Positions 1-9,945 of a DNA stretch of 64,000 nt are shown here, piece after piece (positions within the stretch are counted from its first letter, which is position 1; each line of letters begins with the position of its first letter). The notes under the pieces are model-generated. The model saw only the letters and a program-made list of their open reading frames with translations, made no database searches and was not told the origin of the DNA. The DNA lies in NCBI GenBank assembly GCA_920105625.2, contig OV050031.1, forward strand, positions 48,277,425 to 48,341,424, in the 5' to 3' direction. The stretch is from Clusia tigrina (taxonomy: Eukaryota > Arthropoda > Insecta > Diptera > Clusiidae). The translations under genes were made by a program, and so were the position numbers.

Positions 1-762
1 ACAGGTACAGCATATGCAATCGGTCTTATAATTGCTATTTAAAACCACAGTGATATTCTTGGATTTGTCCACAGTACGTTCCCACTAAACTTTTCCTGGT
101 TGTCGCTATAACCTTATGGTCATATTCAGGTGACTTCCAAAGTAGTTTCTCGTCAATCACAACTCCTAGGTATTTTTCCTCACTTGAGAAATGTATGGAT
201 TCACCAATAATGGAAGGTTCGCTAAAATTGCCTTTTAATGTTTTCCTGGTGCATATTACTATTGACGTTTTCTTAGGGTTGATATTTAGTCCCCACTTCA
301 TACACCAATTTGTTATGAGGGTCAGTGCATTCTGAAGTAGATCTGAGATCGTGTCTTAAAATTTTTCTTCGATGAAAACGACAATGGTGTCGGCATAATC
401 TTAAACATTAAAACCATGTTTACTCAATAATTCGAGTAATTCATTAACAGCAATTGACCATAGGAGTGGAGGTGAAACTCCTTCTTGAGGACATCCTTTT
501 GCTGCGCGAACTTGTAAATTTTCAGTTCTTAGAGAGAACCTAATGTGGGAGAAATCGGAATTATCGCAAGCTGCGGTCTAGAAAGCAGCCCACAGCATAC
601 TCTTTTCCCCCAGTGCGTGGTCAATCTTCTACGAGAGATTTAAAAGAGCATGCGTAGTTGTAGTTGTGTAAGATACCTTTCTCTTATATGCCTATCAATT
701 ACTTTGTCCATAGTTTTGAGAAGAAATGAGGTTAAGCTTATAGGCCTATATGTCTTAGGCAC
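1..762 (-). pseudogene. RNase-H-type LINE ORF2 remnant, RT palm and thumb (copy a, cut by window edge)
   Basis: Read on the minus strand, the fragment starts with the RT signature TYRPISLTSFLLKTMDK. A motif-B-like AAKGCPQEGVSPPLLW and a motif-C-like YADTIVVF follow, where active members have YADD, so the catalytic site is lost. The thumb region WGLNINPKKTSIVICTR leads into KYLGVVIDEKLLWKS. Frameshifts and stops separate these blocks. In copies b-d the same strand continues into the RNase H and C-terminal region of this family, so this is the RT part of a LINE of the RNase-H-bearing I/LOA/R1 group. The exact clade is not resolved by eye. The protein would have copied its own RNA at the target site. 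Confidence 0.8.
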
Positions 763-1771
763 GCCCGGATTCTTCCGATTACATCCACGCGCATCCTCGT
801 AGATTCGGGTTCAGTAGTCTCCTTACTCCCAAGGAGAACAGTTGCCCGCAAGCTGCAGCGGAACGCCCTCACGCTGTATGCTGCTAGCTCATCGCCGATC
901 GCCACATACGGACAGCTCACGATGAAACTCAACCTTGCGCTGCGGCGAGTGTTCACTTGGTCGTTGGGAGCGGACTTTGTGGCAGACTATGGACTCCTGG
1001 TAGACCTGTCGGTACAGCACTTCATCGTCACGGAGGGCCCGTATTCTCATCGGTGAACGACTCGCTGCCGCCAAAGAAAAGTTCGCTGATCCCCTGGACA
1101 AGGGAGTGATACGCCCATCATCGAGCCAATGGGCTAGTCCGCTACACATGGTACTAAAGCCGAATAGAAACTGGCGAGCCACTGGCGACTACCGCCGCGT
1201 GCACCTTGCCAGATGGATACCCATTGCCGATCTCGAGGGCCTGATCCAGGAGAGCCGGGGAAAAGTCTTCTCTGTAATCGACCAGCAGAAAGACTTCTAC
1301 CAAATTCCGGTCGCGAAAGCTGACATCCCGAAAACGGCTATCACAACGCCATTCGGCCTCTTTGAGTTCGTGGGATGCCATTGGGCTTGCGTAACTCTGC
1401 GCAAACGCTGCAGCGGGTAATTAATCATCTGCTGAGAAAACATAGACGACGAAAACATCGTATCTGAGACGCATGACGAACACCTACACCATTTGAGCGA
1501 ACTGTTTGAGAAGCTGAAAGCGGCGAATCTGCGCATCAACCTGGACAAATGTCAACTCTGTGTTCGAGAGGTTATCTTTGCTGGATATCGGGTCTGCAAA
1601 GAGGGGTTTAGGCCACCGCGCTCAAGGATCGAGGTGATCGACGCCTTTCCAAGTCCGGCAGACTACACAGCTGAGACGTTTTCTGGGTATGCTCAACTTC
1701 TACCGCCGTTGTATTCCGCATGCAGCTGAACTACAGGCCCCGCTCAACGAACTTCTGAAGTACAATTCGAA
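763..1771 (+). pseudogene. Ty3/gypsy pol remnant: protease and reverse transcriptase (copy a)
   Basis: The protease is recognisable from RILVDSGSVVSLLP (active-site DSG at 802-810) through ALTLYAASSSPIATYG to LGADFVADYGLLVD. RT starts near 1053 with KGVIRPSSSQWASPLHMV, then VFSVIDQQKDFYQIPV (motif A, Asp kept). GLRNSAQTLQRVINHLLR follows in another frame, then an IDD relic of the YIDD box in which the following residues are altered. HLSELFEKLKAANLRIN and, frame-shifted, LRRFLGMLNFYRRCIPHA close the block. At least two frameshifts and a deletion between protease and RT make it dead. The reading continues after the LOA fragment at 2281. These domains are typical of Ty3/gypsy Pol; integrase is not present here. 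Confidence 0.85.
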
Positions 1772-2280
1772 AGTCCTGGAGAAATGGGAAAGTCCTGGAG
1801 AAATGGGGGAAGATTGAATCCAAATTGGCAGAGATGGTGATGGAACACCTCTTGTCCAATGCGGATGCTTCTCCCTCTGGCGTCGACTCCTCCAATGTGG
1901 TACGGGGGTGCAGGGTGTTCAGGTGCGACGATCGGCCGTCGAAGGAACTCCTCGGCAAGTACATAGCTAAGATTAGCGAAGCATGGGAAGGCTTAAGGCT
2001 TAAGCTGATAACGGCCGGGGATATCCCAAGACCGAGAGCCCGTATTTGGCTACCCATACTGAAGCTCGAGGACGGGAAGGTGCTCCAGCTAGTACAGCGG
2101 CAAAACCCCAATATGCCAATGAACGACTGGGCGAACATCAAGAACGAAGGTGCCCAGCCGACTGTAAAATGCGTTTTGGCGTTAAGTACGCAAAATTAAA
2201 AATCTTCCGCCCGACCGAGGGCGACGCGGATGAGTTGGAGGAGGCCAACAAGATTCCAGAGGACACGGACCTTCAGGAAT
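1772..2280 (+). mobile_element. LOA ORF1 internal fragment inserted in gypsy pol (copy a)
   Basis: The encoded fragment reads KIESKLAEMVMEHLLSN, then KISEAWEGLRLKLITAGDI, then LLQRQNPNMPMNDW-type blocks (here LVQRQNP) and KYAKLKIFRPTEGDADE, after a frameshift near 2180. These are the central and C-terminal parts of LOA-clade ORF1, a nucleic-acid-binding Gag-like protein. The fragment sits between two copies of the 14-mer aagtacaattcgaa (1758-1771 and 2281-2294). Removing it restores the gypsy reading LLKYNSK followed by KAAISWTTQTEQAFQHC. It has neither the LOA 5' end nor the 3' end. A 19-base direct repeat (aaagtcctggagaaatggg) marks its start. Confidence 0.75.
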
Positions 2281-2352
2281 AAGTACAATTCGAAGCAGAA
2301 GGCGGCGATCAGCTGGACGACGCAAACGGAGCAAGCATTCCAGCACTGTAAG
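2281..2352 (+). pseudogene. Ty3/gypsy pol connection-domain remnant (copy a)
   Basis: This resumes the interrupted gypsy Pol reading with KAAISWTTQTEQAFQHCK, the segment that follows RT and leads to RNase H in Ty3/gypsy elements. It then ends at an LTR-like sequence, so RNase H and integrase are deleted. Confidence 0.7.
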
Positions 2353-2510
2353 GTTATGTTGTGAGTTAGAATCAAGCTGCCTGCGAGTAGTTAACTCACA
2401 GGCTTGACCAACTGACACCAATTAGCATGTGTGAAACTGGAACACCAGAAAGGTCAGTACGTAGACTGAAAGTGCTCGTTGTAAATAGAATATAAGATTA
2501 TGATTTTAAG
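2353..2510 (+). mobile_element. Probable gypsy LTR, 5' part, interrupted by LOA
   Basis: After the pol remnant a non-coding stretch begins with tgttgtgag and contains tataagatt near its end. The last 11 bases, atgattttaag (2500-2510), recur at 18591-18601, where LTR-like sequence with AATAAA continues. LTR identity is inferred from position, the TATA/AATAAA order and continuity across the LOA insertion. The exact LTR start is uncertain. Confidence 0.55.
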
Positions 2511-4286
2511 GGTTAAGGGGGTGGTCCTCAGGGTAGTGATATGCGTAATATAGTCCTATGTTGGATCCTTAGCCAATCCTCTACCAAGACCGATATTGCG
2601 TGACGATGAGTCACATCCTGCTCGAGGTGACCCTGCCACTTACTGAACACAACGGATCTAGACTGGAGAGTCAATAAACGCTCCCCGCCCCCCTAATCCA
2701 GGGTGTTATGCGTGTCCGTGCCTATTGGATGGGTTTTGCAGTCAGGGGGTTATCCGCGTAGACTGTATTCGAACGGCGCCTCTCCGAAACCAGGCCGCAT
2801 CGGGGAGTAACGGTGGCCTTACTGTGGCATAGGGCTCTGACACGGTGCACCGCCATTTCCCTAAAAAAAGCCTTGACTGCCCAAGCCTTCGGGGGAGGGC
2901 AGTCGTACGAAAAAGATGGAAAAAATACAAAAAAAAACATAAAAACCACCCCGGTGCTTTGCACCACGCACTCAGAGGATGAGTTGCTGGCCTCCAGTCA
3001 GGAAACCATGGAAGCTGACGATGGCAAGAGCACGTCGGCAAACAGTGAACCCACTGCTAGCACAAGCAGTGCAACAACAACAACACTAACAAAAACAAAC
3101 ATGTCGGTAGCGGCGAAGAAGGACTCTAAGCCAAAAGCCGAAAAAGGCAGACAAGGCCAAGTACCAAATTGTTGTCGATGAGTACGAGTAGTACCAAATC
3201 TCCCTCCCAGAAAAGGCGACGAAGCGAAACAGGTCACAGGATGTGACGTTTTCGGCTTCAGAGAGACACAAGGTCGCCAAAACATCTACACCAACAGAGG
3301 GTCCATCGACGAGCACAAGGCGACCATACAACGAAGTGGCTAGGGATGAGCACGTGGCGCTCATCGACGATATAACCAAGGTTGGGGGGGGGGGGTAAGT
3401 CCTGGAGAAATGGCAGACTACACAGCTGAGACGTTTTCTGGGTATGCTCAACTTCTACCGCCGTTGTATTCCGCATGCAGCTGAACTACAGGCCCCGCTC
3501 AACGAACTTCTGAAGTACAATTCGAAAGTCCTGGAGAAATGGGAAAGTCCTGGAGAAATGGGGGAAGATTGAATCCAAATTGGCAGAGATGGTGATGGAA
3601 CACCTCTTGTCCAATGCGGATGCTTCTCCCTCTGGCTTCGACTCCTCCAATGTGGTACGGGGATGTAGGGTGTTCAGGTGTGACGATCGGCCGTCGACTC
3701 CTCGGCAAGTGCACAGCTAAGATTAGCGAAGCATGATTCCAAGGCCAACAAGATTACAGAGGACACGGACCTTCAGGAAGAAGGTGGGGCAGATTAATCT
3801 GCAGCATTCTAAGAGTGCATCAGATAACTTTGCCGTTTTTCTGGGTGAAGAAGACGCGGACATCGGCATTGTGCAGGAGCTATGCCGATGTCCGCCCTAT
3901 CGCCCATTAAGAACGTAGCCTGCAACAGTGCGCTGAGGTTAAAAGCGACAAACTGCTGGTCTGAGCGAACGTACGGTCATGGTAAGGTGCTATACACAGT
4001 GTGCCGAGGGAATTAACACAAATGACGACAGATTACATAGTACCACAACTGGACTTCAAAAAGGACTTCAAGGTTAGATTTCCCTCAAGAAAAAACTCCA
4101 AATGGAGTACGATACACCCATTTATACGGACGGGTCAAAAATGGACCTGGGCATGGGGGCGGGGGTCTTTTCTCCGCACGCTAACATTAACTACTGTACA
4201 CGCCTACCCGATACAGCTACAGTTTTTCAGGCGGAAGTACTCGCGATCAGAGAGGCAGATCACCCACCACATTAGAGAAGGGCAGA
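2511..4286 (+). mobile_element. LOA-clade LINE deletion derivative (unit 1 copy)
   Basis: The copy begins with ggttaaggggg, like the unit 4 copy. It has a 5' leader to about 2940, then an ORF1 N-terminus that is low-complexity (SEDELLASSQETMEADD, Ser/Thr-rich, then RRPYNEVARDE). After a G run (about 3387-3396) a 120-bp gypsy segment (3413-3532) interrupts ORF1. ORF1 resumes with KIESKLAEMVMEHLL. The endonuclease start keeps only VGQINLQHSKSASDNF; its ATG region is deleted. It is fused directly to the region before RNase H, with the whole RT missing, and RNase H (MEYDTPIYTDGSKM from 4102) stops after VFQAEVLAIREADHPPH. Clade assignment rests on the ORF1 blocks, the IVQEPC-type endonuclease start and the RNase H. 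Confidence 0.8.
3413..3532 (+). repeat. Duplicated gypsy RT segment inside LOA ORF1
   Basis: These bases repeat the gypsy RT/LOA junction of 1660-1780 (gcagactacacagctgag through to the aagtacaattcgaa box). The segment is joined to LOA ORF1 at gtcctggagaaatgg on both sides. Unit 4 has uninterrupted LOA ORF1 at the same place (17021-17050), so this is a secondary recombination in unit 1. Confidence 0.8.
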
Positions 4287-4516
4287 ATTGCAAGAAAGGT
4301 GAGAAAAGAAAAAGAAAATAACTTGGAAACCGTAGTTCGATTTTTGCATGGTTGTACTATCAAACTCGTTATAAATCGCTCTTATACTGGGGCTAGACCA
4401 ATTAGCAAACCAGCAAAATAATATAATTGAACCAATAGCGAGTCAGTGGAGTGTTGCAATTGAAAAATGATGGAAGCACGCTCTGTTGACTCCAGGAAGC
4501 CATTCGCATATTCGCC

Positions 4517-4740
4517 AGTAGTTTAGTTAAAAAGAACGGAAATATGCGTTTTTCTGTAGATTGCAGAAAGATTAAGGGTACTATAAAAAACAGCTGGCTG
4601 TTATATAGGTTTGATGACACATTGGATACGCCATCTGGGGCAAGATTTTTCTCTATTAGGACCATTTATGGTTTATGCCCTCAGTACTTTCAATGCAGCT
4701 ACATTCAATCGATTAATAAATGTAACGTTTTTACAATGGC
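4517..4740 (+). pseudogene. Fossil of a second Ty3/gypsy RT in the spacer (unit 1)
   Basis: The reading SLVKKNGNMRFSVDCRKIKG followed by RFDDTLDTPSGARFFS matches the family pattern VKKKDG..RFCVDYRKLN...RIDDTLDTLSGAKWFS of Ty3/gypsy RT. Downstream, in shifted frames, phe-met-pro and NAATFNRLI recall the FGLxNAPATFxRLI block. Motif A (TLDL) is lost. It differs from the gypsy at 763-1771 and is therefore a different family. About 230 bases of AT-rich sequence before it (4287-4516) show nothing recognisable. Confidence 0.6.
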
Positions 4741-5275
4741 CTCCACTTTAAAATATGCATTTTCTACCTCGAATGTATATAACCCGTAAAATACGGTAAC
4801 AGCTGTTTTGAAACTAAAGTCGTAAGGAAAGTCGAATTCCTTGTTTATAACAATTTAATCTAACACAGGATTAAGAATAAAATGAGTAAATAAGAAAAAT
4901 ACACTTTACCTTTCCCTGTGCGTGCGAGTTAAACAAGTTTTTATTCAGAAATCATCAATAGGAGCATATCTACGGGCAATTTTCGGTAGGGTACCCTGAG
5001 TTGACTTTAATGGAGGGGGCGTGGCCTTTATATGATCGTCTCCATTTCTTGTGAATGGTTTTGCAGCGGCAATATACTGATTCATAAAAAATGCTGTCCA
5101 AAAACTTGACATAGGTCTTAATTTTAATCATATATCAATAGAAGGCATGCTACTACGGACCTATTGTAGACTAGATTAGATTAGAGAAGAGACCAGCGGG
5201 ATCTAGCCACCAAGTCACTGCTGCCTCAAATGGGCCTATTGTGACACACTTAATCTTCTGAGAGTCTAGTATTCA
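4741..5275. other. AT-rich spacer, no gene seen (unit 1)
   Basis: No convincing reading frame on either strand. The last about 110 bases (from roughly 5165, gattagattagagaag) are probably the 3' untranslated end of the minus-strand LINE whose ORF2 stop lies just to the right. The rest is unassigned. Nearly identical sequence recurs in unit 2, and a shortened version in unit 3. Confidence 0.6.
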
Positions 5276-6887
5276 TTAGGAATTAAAAGATCTTGGAGAT
5301 TTGTCCGCAAATTCTGGGGCTTCTAGGTAGTGAGGACCTAAATATCTTAGTCGGGTACATATTAGACCTTTATAGGGGCATAGCAAAAGCTCTGCTGTTT
5401 CCTCTTCCTCGTTACACAATCTACAATATTCGGTATAGCTGAATCGCATTTCCTGTAAGTATTTCAACACTGCAATGCCCAGTAAAAAATCCAGTGACTG
5501 TGAATGCCTATACGGCAGAGACTAAGTATATCTATGGTTCTCTTGCGAGAAGGTTCTGGAATGAAGGTGTTAGCAACCCTAATATCTTTAAATTCCGTCC
5601 AATATTGGTGCGATTCTGCCTCAAGCCATTGCTTGATTTTAAGTTTGGTTGAACTCCAAGGCAACCTATAGAATGGTTCTGGTCCAGTAAAACTACTGGC
5701 AACTCCTTTTTTAGCGAGCTCAGCCCAGCTCCAACTCGTTCCGTTTTTGAGCCATCAGTGTACCACTTACTTATATACGGGTTTTGGTTTGCTCTGTTCC
5801 CAATTTACCCTATTTGGGAATGTAACTTTAAAATTCTGTTGGAAATTAAATTTAGTCTGACAGAAATCGCTGAGGATGAAGTTATTTTTAATAAATCCGG
5901 GCTCATCTTTGTACAAAATTTGCATGAGACGTACTGCTTCTTTTTCGTTCTCTAAGATGAGCTTGGCCGCAAATTGCAGTTCTTCTTTCTTGGTGAACAA
6001 GCGAATTGGTGGAACGTCAAGGGCAGCGGTTGGCGTTGACCTCATAGCTCCTGATGCGTAGACACAAGCTAGTCGATGTACTCTGGTCATCTTTGTTTGT
6101 AGTATTACTTAGCTTGCTGCACCATACAGGTACAGCATATGCAATCGGTCTTGTAATTGCTATTTAAAACCACAGTGATATTCTTGGATTTGTCCACAGT
6201 ACGTTCCCACTAAACTTTTCCTGGTTGTCGCTATAACCTTATGGTCATATTCAGGTGACTTCCAAAGTAGTTTCTCGTCAATCACAACTCCTAGGTATTT
6301 TTCCTCACTTGAGAAATGTATGGATTCACCAATAATGGAAGGTTCGCTAAAATTGCCTTTTAATGTTTTCCTGGTGCATATTACTATTGACGTTTTCTTA
6401 GGGTTGATATTTAGTCCCCACTTCATACACCAATTTGTTATGAGGGTCAGTGCATTCTGAAGTAGATCTGTGATCGTGTCTTAAAATTTTTCTTCGATGA
6501 AAACGACAATGGTGTCGGCATAACCTTAAACATTAAAACCATGTTTACTCAATAATTCGAGTAATTCATTAACAGCAATTGACCATAGGAGTGGAGATGA
6601 AACTCCTTCTTGAGGACATCCTTTTGCTGCGCGAACTTGTAAATTTTCAGTTCTTAGAGAGAACCTAATGTGGGAGAAATCGGAATTATCGAAAGCTGCG
6701 GTCTAGAAAGCAGCCCACAGCATACTCTTTTCCCCCAGTGCGTGGTCAATCTTCTACGAGAGATTTAAAAGAGCATGCGTAGTTGTAGTTGTGTAAGATA
6801 CCTTTCTCTTATATGCCTATCAATTACTTTGTCCATAGTTTTGAGAAGAAATGAGGTTAAGCTTATAGGCCTATATGTCTTAGGCAC
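5276..6887 (-). pseudogene. RNase-H-type LINE ORF2 remnant, RT to C-terminus (copy b)
   Basis: This is the most complete copy of the minus-strand LINE and spans the unit 1/unit 2 boundary. From right to left: RT signature TYRPISLTSF, YADT-type motif C (YADD expected), thumb KYLGVVIDEKLLWKS, then MTRVHRLACVYASGAMRST, the conserved block after the RT thumb. RNase H begins with WYTDGSKTERVGAG in a shifted frame near 5765. The C-terminal finger reads CRLCNEEEETAELLL and ends with the stop near 5276. Frameshifts and stops break it throughout. In life this protein would combine target-primed reverse transcription with RNA-strand removal. The group (I/LOA/R1-like, RNase H present) is clear; the family is not. 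Confidence 0.8.
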
Positions 6888-7896
6888 GCCCGGATTCTTC
6901 CGATTACATCCACGCGCATCCTCGTAGATTCGGGTTCAGTAGTCTCCTTACTCCCAAGGAGAACAGTTGCCCGCAAGCTGCAGCGGAATGCCCTCACGCT
7001 GTATGCTGCTAGCTCATCGCCGATCGCCACATACGGACAGCTTACGATGAAACTCAACCTTGCGCTGCGGCGAGTGTTCACTTGGTCGTTGGGAGCGGAC
7101 TTTGTGGCAGACTATGGACTCCTGGTAGACCTGTCGGTACAGCACTTCATCGTCACGGAGGGCCCGTATTCTCATCGGTGAACGACTCGCTGCCGCCAAA
7201 GAAAAGTTCGCTGATCCCCTGGACAAGGGAGTGATACGCCCATCATCGAGCCAATGGGCTAGTCCGCTACACATGGTACTAAAGCCGAATAGAAACTGGC
7301 GAGCCACTGGCGACTACCGCCGCGTGCACCTTGCCAGATGGATACCCATTGCCGATCTCGAGGGCCTGATCCAGGAGAGCCGGGGAAAAGTCTTCTCTGT
7401 AATCGACCAGCAGAAAGACTTCTACCAAATTCCGGTCGCGAAAGCTGACATCCCGAAAACGGCTATCACAACGCCATTCGGCCTCTTTGAGTTCGTGGGA
7501 TGCCATTGGGCTTGCGTAACTCTGCGCAAACGCTGCAGCGGGTAATTAATCATCTGCTGAGAAAACATAGACGACGAAAACATCGTATCTGAGACGCATG
7601 ACGAACACCTACACCATTTGAGCGAACTGTTTGAGAAGCTGAAAGCGGCGAATCTGCGCATCAACCTGGACAAATGTCAACTCTGTGTTCGAGAGGTTAT
7701 CTTTGCTGGATATCGGGTCTGCAAAGAGGGGTTTAGGCCACCGCGCTCAAGGATCGAGGTGATCGACGCCTTTACAAGTCCGGCAGACTACACAGCTGAG
7801 ACGTTTTCTGGGTATGCTCAACTTCTACCGCCGTTGTATTCCGCATGCAGCTGAACTACAGGCCCCGCTCAACGAACTTCTGAAGTACAATTCGAA
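6888..7896 (+). pseudogene. Ty3/gypsy pol remnant: protease and RT (copy b)
   Basis: Same layout and lesions as the unit 1 copy: protease DSG, LGADFVADYGLLVD, RT blocks SSSQWASPLHMV and VFSVIDQQKDFYQIPV, and a disrupted IDD box. It ends in the 14-base box aagtacaattcgaa (7883-7896). A C-to-A change gives FTSPADYT in place of FPSPADYT. The connection domain and LTR that follow in units 1 and 4 are absent here. Confidence 0.85.
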
Positions 7897-8955
7897 AGTC
7901 CTGGAGAAATGGGAAAGTCCTGGAGAAATGGGGGAAGATTGAATCCAAATTGGCAGAGATGGTGATGGAACACCTCTTGTCCAATGCGGATGCTTCTCCC
8001 TCTGGCGTCGACTCCTCCAATGTGGTACGGGGGTGCAGGGTGTTCAGGTGCGACGATCGGCCGTCGAAGGAACTCCTCGGCAAGTACATAGCTAAGATTA
8101 GCGAAGCATGGGAAGGCTTAAGGCTTAAGCTGATAACGGCCGGGGATATCCCAAGACCGAGAGCCCGTATTTGGCTACCCATACTGAAGCTCGAGGACGG
8201 GAAGGTGCTCCAGCTATTACAGCGGCAAAACCCCAATATGCCAATGAACGACTGGGCGAACATCAAGAACGAAGGTGCCCAGCCGACTGTAAAATGCGTT
8301 TTGGCGTTAAGTACGCAAAATTAAAAATCTTCCGCCCGACCGAGGGCGACGCGGATGAGTTGGAGGAGGCCAACAAGATTCCAGAGGACACGGACCTTCA
8401 GGAATAAGTCTCCAAAGCGCCTGCACAACAGGGTACCGATGCTGAAAGTGGTGCAGATTAATCTGCAGCATTCTAAGAGTGCATCAGATAACTTTGCCGT
8501 TTTTCTGGGTGAAGAAGACGCGGACATCGGCATTGTGCAGGAGCCATGCCGATGTCCGCCCTATCGACCTGTACATTAAGAACGTAGCCTGCAACAGTGC
8601 GCTGAGGTTAAAAGCGACAAACTGCTGGTCTGAGCGAACGTACGGTCATGGTAAGGTGCTATACACAGTGTGCCGAGGGAATTAACACAAATGACGACAG
8701 ATTACATAGTACCACAACTGGACTTCAAAAAGGACTTCAAGGTTAGATTTCCCTCAAGAAAAAACTCCAAATGGAGTACGATACACCCATTTATACGGAC
8801 GGGTCAAAAATGGACCTGGGCGTGGGGGCGGGGGTCTTTTCTCCGCACGCTAACATAAACTACTGTACACGCCTACCCGATACAGCTACAGTTTTTCAGG
8901 CGGAAGTACTCGCGATCAGAGAGGCAGATCACCCACCACATTAGAGAAGGGCAGA
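7897..8955 (+). mobile_element. LOA fragment: ORF1, endonuclease start and RNase H start (unit 2)
   Basis: The ORF1 middle (KIESKLAEMVMEHLL to QRQNPNMPMNDW) and the KLKIFRPTEGDADELEEA block run straight into the ORF1 end and the overlapping ORF2 start, MLKVVQINLQHSKSASDNF, with IVQEPC. After about 45 residues the endonuclease is deleted and the sequence jumps to the tether before RNase H (ALRLKATNCWSERTYGHGK). RNase H starts at 8771 with YTDGSKMDLGVGAGVF and is truncated at VFQAEVLAIREADHPPH. No RT is present. Confidence 0.8.
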
Positions 8956-9186
8956 ATTGCAAGAAAGGTGAGAAAAGAAAAAGAAAATAACTTGGAAACC
9001 GTAGTTCGATTTTTGCATGGTTGTACTATCAAACTCGTTATAAATCGCTCTTATACTGGGGGCTAGACCAATTAGCAAACCAGCAAAATAATATAATTGA
9101 ACCAACAGCGAGTCAGTGGAGTGTTGCTATTAAAAAATGATGGAAGCACGCTCTGTTGACTCCAGGAAGCCATTCGCATATTCGCC

Positions 9187-9410
9187 AGTAGTTTAGTTAA
9201 AAAGAACGGAAATATGCGTTTTTCTGTAGATTGCAGAAATATTAAGGGTACTATAAAAAACAGCTGGCTGTTATATAGGTTTGATGACACATTGGATACG
9301 CCATCTGGGGCAAGATTTTTCTCTATTAGGACCATTTATGGTTTATGCCCTCAGTACTTTCAATGCAGCTACATTCAATCGATTAATAAATGTAACGTTT
9401 TTACAATGGC
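9187..9410 (+). pseudogene. Fossil of a second Ty3/gypsy RT (unit 2)
   Basis: Same fossil as in unit 1, with NMRFSVDCRNIKG and RFDDTLDTPSGARFFS. One substitution (K to N) separates the two in this block. The flanking spacer 8956-9186 and 9411-9945 has no recognisable gene. Confidence 0.6.
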
Positions 9411-9945
9411 CTCCACTTTAAAATATGCATTTTCTATCTCGAATGTATATAACCCGTAAAATACGGTAACAGCTGTTTTGAAACTAAAGTCGTAAGGAAA
9501 GTCGAATTCCTTGTTTATTACAATTTAATCTAACACAGGATTAAGAATAAAATGAGTAAATAAGAAAAATACACTTTACCTTTCCCTGTGCGTGCGAGTT
9601 AAACAAGTTTTTATTCAGAAATCATCAATAGGAGCATATCTACGGGCAATTTTCGGTAGGGTACCCTGAGTTGATTTTAATGGAGGGGGCGTGGCCTTTA
9701 TATGATCGTCTCCATTTCTTGTGAATGGTTTTACAGCGGCAATATACTGATTCATAAAAAATGCTGTCCAAAAACTTGACATAGGTCTTAATTTTAATCA
9801 TATATCAATAGAAGGCATGCTACTACGGACCTATTGTAGACTAGATTAGATTAGAGAAGAGACCAGCGGGATCTAGCCACCAAGTCACTGCTGCCTCAAA
9901 TGGGCCTATTGTGACACACTTAATCTTCTGAGAGTCTAGTATTCA
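9411..9945. other. AT-rich spacer, no gene seen (unit 2)
   Basis: Near-identical to the unit 1 spacer with scattered substitutions. No frame or RNA signature is recognised, apart from the likely 3' untranslated end of the minus-strand LINE at its right side. Confidence 0.6.

Larger units (their letters stand above)
1..6125. repeat. Tandem mosaic unit 1 (6125 bp)
   Basis: The first base matches base 6126, and the two units then stay collinear at an offset of 6125 until internal deletions in unit 2. Order: minus-strand LINE RT (1-762), plus-strand gypsy PR/RT (763-1771), LOA ORF1 fragment (1772-2280), gypsy connection and LTR start (2281-2510), LOA deletion derivative (2511-4286), AT-rich spacer with a fossil gypsy RT, then the 3' end of a minus-strand LINE. 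It is the longest unit and holds an extra gypsy/LOA duplication at 3413-3532. The array probably continues to the left of the window. Confidence 0.9.

Noticed and set aside
738..1182. Minus-strand frames opposite the gypsy protease
   Set aside because: The plus strand carries the aspartic protease blocks; the opposite frames have no motif.
4402..4665. Minus-strand frame of 87 codons in the unit spacer
   Set aside because: The plus strand shows the Ty3/gypsy RT fossil, which explains the openness of the opposite strand.
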